Both the position numbers and the translations under genes were made by a program. A stretch of DNA of 64,000 bases from Polychytrium aggregatum (taxonomy: Eukaryota; Chytridiomycota; Chytridiomycetes; Polychytriales), in contig NW_026516281.1 in NCBI RefSeq assembly GCF_025602895.1, forward strand, positions 155,107 through 219,106, read 5' to 3'. The notes below the pieces were generated by a model. That model was not told where the DNA came from, did no database searches, and worked only from the letters and a program-made list of their open reading frames with translations. Of this stretch, positions 58,974 to 64,000 are shown in pieces. Positions within the stretch are counted from its first letter, which is position 1. Each line of letters begins with the position of its first letter.

Positions 58974-61295
58974 CAAGTCCCAGAGCCATGCTCAAATCGG
59001 CGGCAGATCCTCACGACATCGCCTTCAGCTCCCTGGCTGCTGTTTACACTCCTCCTCCCCATCGGCTGTGCGCATTCCCATACCTTCTCTTCCTTGATGA
59101 GATCGACTGCAGTGGCAAGGCACAGGGCTCGTTAGCGGTCATGAGCAAGCACATTCATCACGCTGTGCCGGGAAGCAGTCGTACCGAGGTTGTCCAGAAC
59201 TTTCTGCTGCCTCTCGTAGGCATAGAGGGTATGCTCCAGTGAGGCTAGGAGTTTGAAGTAAGTGCTCATGAGATCCTTTTGCCTGCCGCATAGCCAAGCG
59301 ATAAGTGAGACGACCGTGCAGGCGATATTACAAACGACCATGCAGACGACCGTGCAGACGACACCCCATTCTCAAGTCAATCAAATACTTGCAGACTCAG
59401 GTTTGCTCGTTAACCGATGCTGTGATACTGCGGTTCCGCGGTGCGGACGTACCTTTCGGGCAGATTGGGCGAGTAGTAGTTGTCGATACCGCACTCCTCC
59501 TCTATGATGTCGTCGATAAGCTGGTCCTGGGTGGTTTCCAGCATATCCGTCGTGGTCTTGAGCTGCTGCTGCGACTCGGCCGTCATTTTGAGAAACGCCA
59601 GCGCCTCGTCCTCTCTCTAGATGCAAGTCAGGACGAGGTGAGATGGTCTCCCGAACTGCCTTGACGCTCTATCGGCAGTATCTTCGTCAGGGCATCTTCA
59701 TCAGGCGTATCCTATGTACCTGCTTCCTTCGTGCCGTGCGGATATCCAGGGCATTTTTCGCTCGTGACGACTGTAGGTTGTTGACGATGACGGCCACAAA
59801 CAGGCTGACGGATGGGGGTGGCGTCAGCGGCTATCTGTCACCGCCGTTCCCCACCTCCTCCTTCCAATGCCTCCCTGTTTGATTTGCATGAATCCTGCAC
59901 TTACTTGAGAAACACAAAGTTCTCCAGAACGATAAATATCGCCGAAAACCACCACACATCTGGCGCAGTGTCTCTGTTGTCGATGTAGATCGAGCTCCAG
60001 GTGTCCAGGGTCAGGATCTGAAAGAGGCGGAAACATGTGCTGCCGAGACTGCCAAAGCGCCGAGGATCGACGCTTCCATAAGTGAGGGTGCCAATGACAG
60101 TAAAGATATCTACCAGGGGTTGGATGGGATGTCGGTCAGTGCAGTCAAAGTCGCAGTGCGATTATAGAGCACAGGCGGCGTGGTGATCCACCTCCAAAGT
60201 ACTGGAGACCCAAGGACTCACACATGACGACGCCCGCGAGAAGCACAATGTTGCCCATGGCCGGAATGGATTTCAGCAGCGTCGTCACAATCACTTGGAG
60301 ACTCTTCAGAAACGACACCGTTTTGAGCACTCGCAGAACACGGATCACACGAATTGCACGAAAGATCTTGAGCGCCTGGAAGAGCCTGGTGTCGTAGCTG
60401 CTCGAGGTGATGGCCAGGATTCCAGGCACAAGCCAAGCCAAGAGGCTGGAAACCACAACGAAAAAGTCTGGGATGGTTCGTGAGCAGCGGGCGGGGAGCG
60501 CGAGAGTCAGCGGCGGCAGATGACGGCGACTCCACATCCATGCATGTAACCCTGGGCAAATTCAGACCAGTATGCAGCGCATTCTAGCGTCGATCCGGCG
60601 GCAGAATTGTGGACACGGCATGAATGTCAGAACGGCCATCTGCATGCTCTTGGCCACGGCCGTTCCTTACCAAACACATTCCAGCCCGAACGAAAGTAGT
60701 CGCGTCCCCAGGCATAGATCTTCAGGACGAACTCGTAGATGTAGATTCCCAGGAAGATCGAGTCCACGGCATCCATGTACCAGCCTGCGTGGAGATCGCA
60801 ATCGACATCAGCGGATGGCTTCCGGGGTGGATGGGAGTGCAAAACAAGAGATCGCATCTACCAGGCCGTCCTCCGCGACTCGCCAACCCTACCATAACTC
60901 ACAACCAGATCCGGTGACGTCTCCATCGCCAGCATGGCCGTGTTGAGCAAGATGATAAAGACCATAAACAGATTGAATGACGAATGCTGTGTAAAGTCAA
61001 AGACGAGGCGCCGGAACGAGTAGTCGTGGCGAAGCTTGACCGAGACAATCTGCGATGCGCCGTCCGAGAGCGTCGTGAGCGAGTCATGGACCCGATTGTC
61101 TCGACCTTCGCTCCCGCGATGAATGTCCTCCTGCGAGAGCTCCTCGTGGCTGGCCACGTCCCAGTTTGTGTCTAGAATGCCCATGACGAGCTTGGTGCTT
61201 GGTGCTTGTGAAGAGTTCTCGAGTCCGAGGGATGTGCCCAAGGCAGATCGATCCTGGCCCCTCCCGCCAAGAGTTGCCGCCAGTCTCCAGCTCAT
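58974..61295 (-). CDS. CatSper-like single-domain voltage-gated cation channel
   Basis: Start MSWRLAATLGGRGQDRSALG at 61295. S1: FNLFMVFIILLNTAMLAMET. S2: DAVDSIFLGIYIYEFVLKIY, near 60770-60700. S3: DFFVVVSSLLAWLVPGILAI. S4: LKIFRAIRVIRVLRVLKTVS, with Arg or Lys at every third position (about 60380-60310). S5: TLLKSIPAMGNIVLLAGVVM. The pore helix and filter are ILTLDTWSSIYIDNRDTAP (about 60030-59980), with the TxDxW motif of CatSper channels. S6: WWFSAIFIVLENFVF and LFVAVIVNNLQSSRA. A C-terminal coiled coil follows: MTAESQQQLKTTTDMLETTQ, then YFKLLASLEHTLYAYERQQK and NLVDLIKEEK. A six-helix unit, not four fused repeats, with this filter matches CatSper alpha subunits, which conduct Ca2+ in flagella; closest resemblance seems to be CatSper1. 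The last exon and stop (58974) are tentative. Confidence 0.85.
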
Positions 61296-61623
61296 GCATC
61301 CTGGGCGGTTCAGCCGATACCGCTCTTCGCCAGGCCCGACAGCAGCACTGGCTTCCGCCTATGGATACTGGAGCTCACGCGAGTGCTTGAGAAAGGATGG
61401 CATCGTTTGCAAGGATGGGTGCCGGCTATTGTGGGCAGCGCCAATCGAGAACAGCAGCGACCGTCTATGCAGAATTCCCACACTAAACGGTGGCTGGGAG
61501 GCCTCGGATGCCTTGACCAGCAGCCTTTGTCCGAAGAATGCGGGTGGAGCATCAAGAGTAGTGTTTCGGCTCAGCAAGTATACTTCCAAGCGAGGAGCAG
61601 CAGCCAGAAACGCAGCGATCATG

Positions 61624-62732
61624 GTTCTGGAGCTGGTCGACATCGAGGGGACGCAAGTCATCGAGCCCGCCTGGAAGAGAAAGGACGGCGGTGACAACCC
61701 CTTTCGGATTCTGATCAACGGAATCCTCGCTGCCGCCAAAGAGGCCCCTATCGACCCCACAGACTCGTCCGAGGCGCAGAGACTGAAGAAAACCAAATGG
61801 TATGTCCAAGCCGGAGAGCCGATGGACGAGACCAAACGCCTTCCATTGACAATGCGGTGCAGCTGGCTCAACATGCATGCATGCGGACCACTCCAATGCG
61901 GATCCGGTTGCTACAAGTCGAGCGCGAGTTGAGAGGGCATCCCCAGAATCCTGACGGAATCTCAGGCTGCCGCCGCTGGCAGTGCCGCTGCAGAGCCCTC
62001 AGTCTCGCCCAAGCACCCATGGCTCCAAGTCCGGGTCTGAAATAAAACGGCTTACAGCGACCCGAGGTGGGTACAGATCTATGAACAGATCCCGATGGAC
62101 ATGTAGATGTGGAGGATGCTCCTTGCCAGCATGATCTCGATGTATACGATGCTGAGTTACGAAGCGACATCGCCGCTAATCTCTGGTATGGTATCGCCCA
62201 GCGACGGACTCGTTCCCGCTGAAGGAAATGCAGAGCTCAAATCGTCTCAAGAAGCGGCTGAAGGTCCGTCGCTGTGTAGTTTCATCCGCAAAAGATGTTG
62301 TGTTGGACACTGTGACAGCCATCTGGCATATCTGTATGGGTGACTTGCTCATGATTGCTCCCACGATTAGTACAATCCAAATGGCAAGTTTATCCTCAGA
62401 TTCCAGGAACAGGGCATCCTCCAAGAAGCCAGGCTCCGCGAGAGACAAGGTATGGATGGGTGGGGGCACAATTTGCATCAACAGCTTGCGCAGTGTCGCT
62501 GCGTGGTGATGATGGTAGTAGGAGAAGCGGGGAAACCAGCAGCAGCAGTGGTGGTGGTGGTGGTGCGGCCAACACACTCCCAAACTCATGTGTGCTTTGA
62601 AGAACAGAAGCGGCACGCAAGAACGATCAGGGCATCGACTGGACAAGGATCCGGCCTTTGAGCCGAGACCCACGATTCATGCGATATATCCAAGGGCTCC
62701 ACGAGCGAGGATTGTAAGCAATATCAGATGCG
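61624..62732 (+). CDS. Hypothetical plus-strand gene, exons tentative
   Basis: Candidate exons: 61624-61799 (MVLELVDIEGTQVIEPAWKR...LKKTKW, donor GTATGT); about 61965-62030 (QAAAAGSAAAEPSVSPKHPW); a short piece at about 62045-62105 (DPRWVQIYEQIPMDM); about 62150-62195 (DAELRSDIAANLW); about 62225-62270 (LKEMQSSNRLKKRLK); and 62370-62450 (YNPNGKFILRFQEQGILQEA, donor GTATGG). The last two join in frame. The charged, Leu-spaced residues suggest coiled coil. I recognise no family, and several joins are not forced by frame, so this may be one gene, part of the next gene, or two. The start lies 329 bp from the CatSper-like start, head to head. Confidence 0.35.
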
Positions 62733-62791
62733 AGCGCAAGACAAGGGCAGACGGACTCGTGTCGACTAACTCTCTGGCTGCTTCCAGATCC

Positions 62792-63199
62792 ATGGCCGAT
62801 CCCTTTGAAAGCACTCGACTGCCCGAGGCCCAGTCACCCGAAGCCATGATAGGACGCATGACCTTTGAAAAGTCCCTGGTCGAGAAGGCGCAGAGCTCGC
62901 AAGATCTTGGCAAGCTCCCGAGTCTGCCGTCCACGGCCCTCGACATGGACCATCGACGAACAGCGTATGTCCCGCACGCACTCAATGTGAACGCTCTTGA
63001 TGCAACACTTGGACTTGTTCGACAGCCGGTTCGGAAACCAAATGGTGGTGTCTGACTGGGCAACGTAATTCCATTCCAGATTCAAATTCTTTATGCCCAA
63101 GAGCGCTCGCGCCGTGCATACAGCCCAAAGCCTTGACGACGAGCCCCATCAGTTCGGTCGTCCACAAGGACTCGAGGAGGTTCGTTACTGCCTGCCTGC

Positions 63200-63230
<31 letters not shown>

Positions 63231-64000
63231 CACTTGTCGCAAGAGCAGAGAAGATGAGGAGTGTTTGAGACAGCGTCGTTGACGGCGAGCTGATGTATGC
63301 CTGGCGACAATCGAAGGAATCGTCCGAAGAGTTCGTCAAAGCCTTCCGTGACCTGGTTTCGCTTGGGGAAACCGTCCGCGACAAGAAGCGCAAAGTGGAG
63401 CGCGAGACGAAGGAGTTTGGAATATCGAAGCCGACGGTGAGTGGCTCCGTGTCGACACACCGTCCGTTGGCAAAACAGCCCGTGACAGCCCGTGTGAGCG
63501 ACCCGTGCGACTTTTACAAAAGCTGACGCCATGGATCCGAATCCAAGAGCCCAGCTTCGAACGACAACGTGGGCAAGGCCAAGTCAGATACGACATTGTC
63601 CAAGCCAGATACCAGCCGCTCCTTTGCCTCCCGGAAGGTCGTCCGAAAGGTGGGCAAGGGCTGTGCCCAGTGGTTGCAGTTTGGCGGCGGAGGAGCGAGT
63701 GCCGGGCTGGGCTCCAGGACCGCCGCGACCCGTCTGCGAGTAGGGAACTCACGCCAATGCCGCTGCAGACGCCCTCGGAGCTGCACAACGACTTTTACGA
63801 GTACCAGAGACAGGAACTGAAGAATCTTCGCGAGACAATCCAGGACCGCAAGACCCGGCGTGTGCAGGCTTGCCGGGATGCGGCGTCGGTGCTACCCGTC
63901 ATCGGCATCGTTAAGCGGGACATGGTGCCGATCCGCGAGCGACCCAGGGAGCCGGGCATATCCCAATGGCACAAGCACGTGGCGCATCTGTGGGTCCCGA
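62792..64000 (+). CDS. Coiled-coil protein running off the window, family not recognised
   Basis: The ATG at 62792 opens MADPFESTRLPEAQSPEAMI and FEKSLVEKAQSSQDLGKLPS up to a GTATGT donor near 62966. Next are FKFFMPKSARAVHTAQSLDD (about 63080-63180), then VVDGELMYAWRQSKESSEEF with VKAFRDLVSLGETVRDKKRK (63280-63435, GTGAGT donor). An exon up to 64000 contains ELHNDFYEYQRQELKNLRET with IQDRKTRRVQACRDAASVL. The protein is rich in charged and Gln residues with heptad-like spacing. An intron near 63200-63232 holds a (GGCT)n repeat. The 3' end is outside the window. The frame between 63530 and 63740 is uncertain. It could be continuous with the tentative gene just upstream. Confidence 0.5.
63198..63231. 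repeat. (GGCT)n tetranucleotide microsatellite
   Basis: About eight copies of CTGG/GGCT in an intron of the terminal coiled-coil gene. A (GTG)n run of seven units at about 62552-62570 lies in the preceding region. Confidence 0.9.

Noticed and set aside
61359-61874. 171-codon minus-strand open frame upstream of the CatSper-like gene
   Set aside because: No family resemblance, and the plus strand over the same bases gives a better candidate exon with a consensus donor.

Overview
This looks like nuclear DNA of a zoosporic (chytrid-type) fungus. The genes are dense, mostly single-copy eukaryotic housekeeping genes, broken by many short GT..AG introns, with moderately high GC and many hexamer and trinucleotide microsatellites. 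Fungal-type families (F-BAR/C1/SH3 Bzz1, secreted Cys-rich wall proteins, a fungalysin-like protease) sit beside a CatSper-type ion channel, a family tied to flagellated cells. The taxon is inferred from gene content; no rRNA or marker locus is present.

Layout: a partial bulb-lectin protein (1-1292, +); PSMD9/Nas2 (1587-2924, -); UVRAG/Vps38 (3312-about 7178, -); PLRG1/Prp46 (8364-10807, -) diverging from the MYST acetyltransferase Esa1/KAT5 (11224-12937, +); a ZSWIM2-like E3 ligase (13405-16431, -); IBA57 (17045-18904, -); a Bzz1-like protein (19456-24110, +); a small multi-pass membrane protein (24388-25434, -). Then comes a large, nearly identical inverted repeat (about 26224-29566 and 41811-45231). 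Each arm carries one copy of a secreted cysteine-rich protein. The 12.2 kb between the arms holds USB1, WDR6 and a membrane-anchored FTP/M36-like metalloprotease. After the repeat: a coiled-coil protein (45732-47685, -), a PQ-loop transporter (48031-49520, -), HPPD (50331-51746, -), AP-2 sigma (52749-54199, -), TFIIA large subunit (54909-56931, +), POLE3/Dpb4 (57270-58587, -), the CatSper-like channel (58974-61295, -), and one or two unrecognised plus-strand genes running off the end.

The genes share no single pathway. Themes are chromatin and transcription (Esa1, TOA1, Dpb4), RNA processing (Prp46, USB1, WDR6), proteostasis (Nas2, ZSWIM2), membrane traffic and autophagy (UVRAG, AP-2 sigma, Bzz1), mitochondrial Fe-S maturation (IBA57), tyrosine breakdown (HPPD) and the cell surface (lectin, paired Cys-rich proteins, anchored protease). 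The most unusual features are the long inverted duplication, the protease fused to a multi-pass membrane domain, and the CatSper-like channel. Exon joins were made by eye from splice consensus and reading-frame continuity. Where exons are listed the reading frame was checked across the joins; other limits are approximate.
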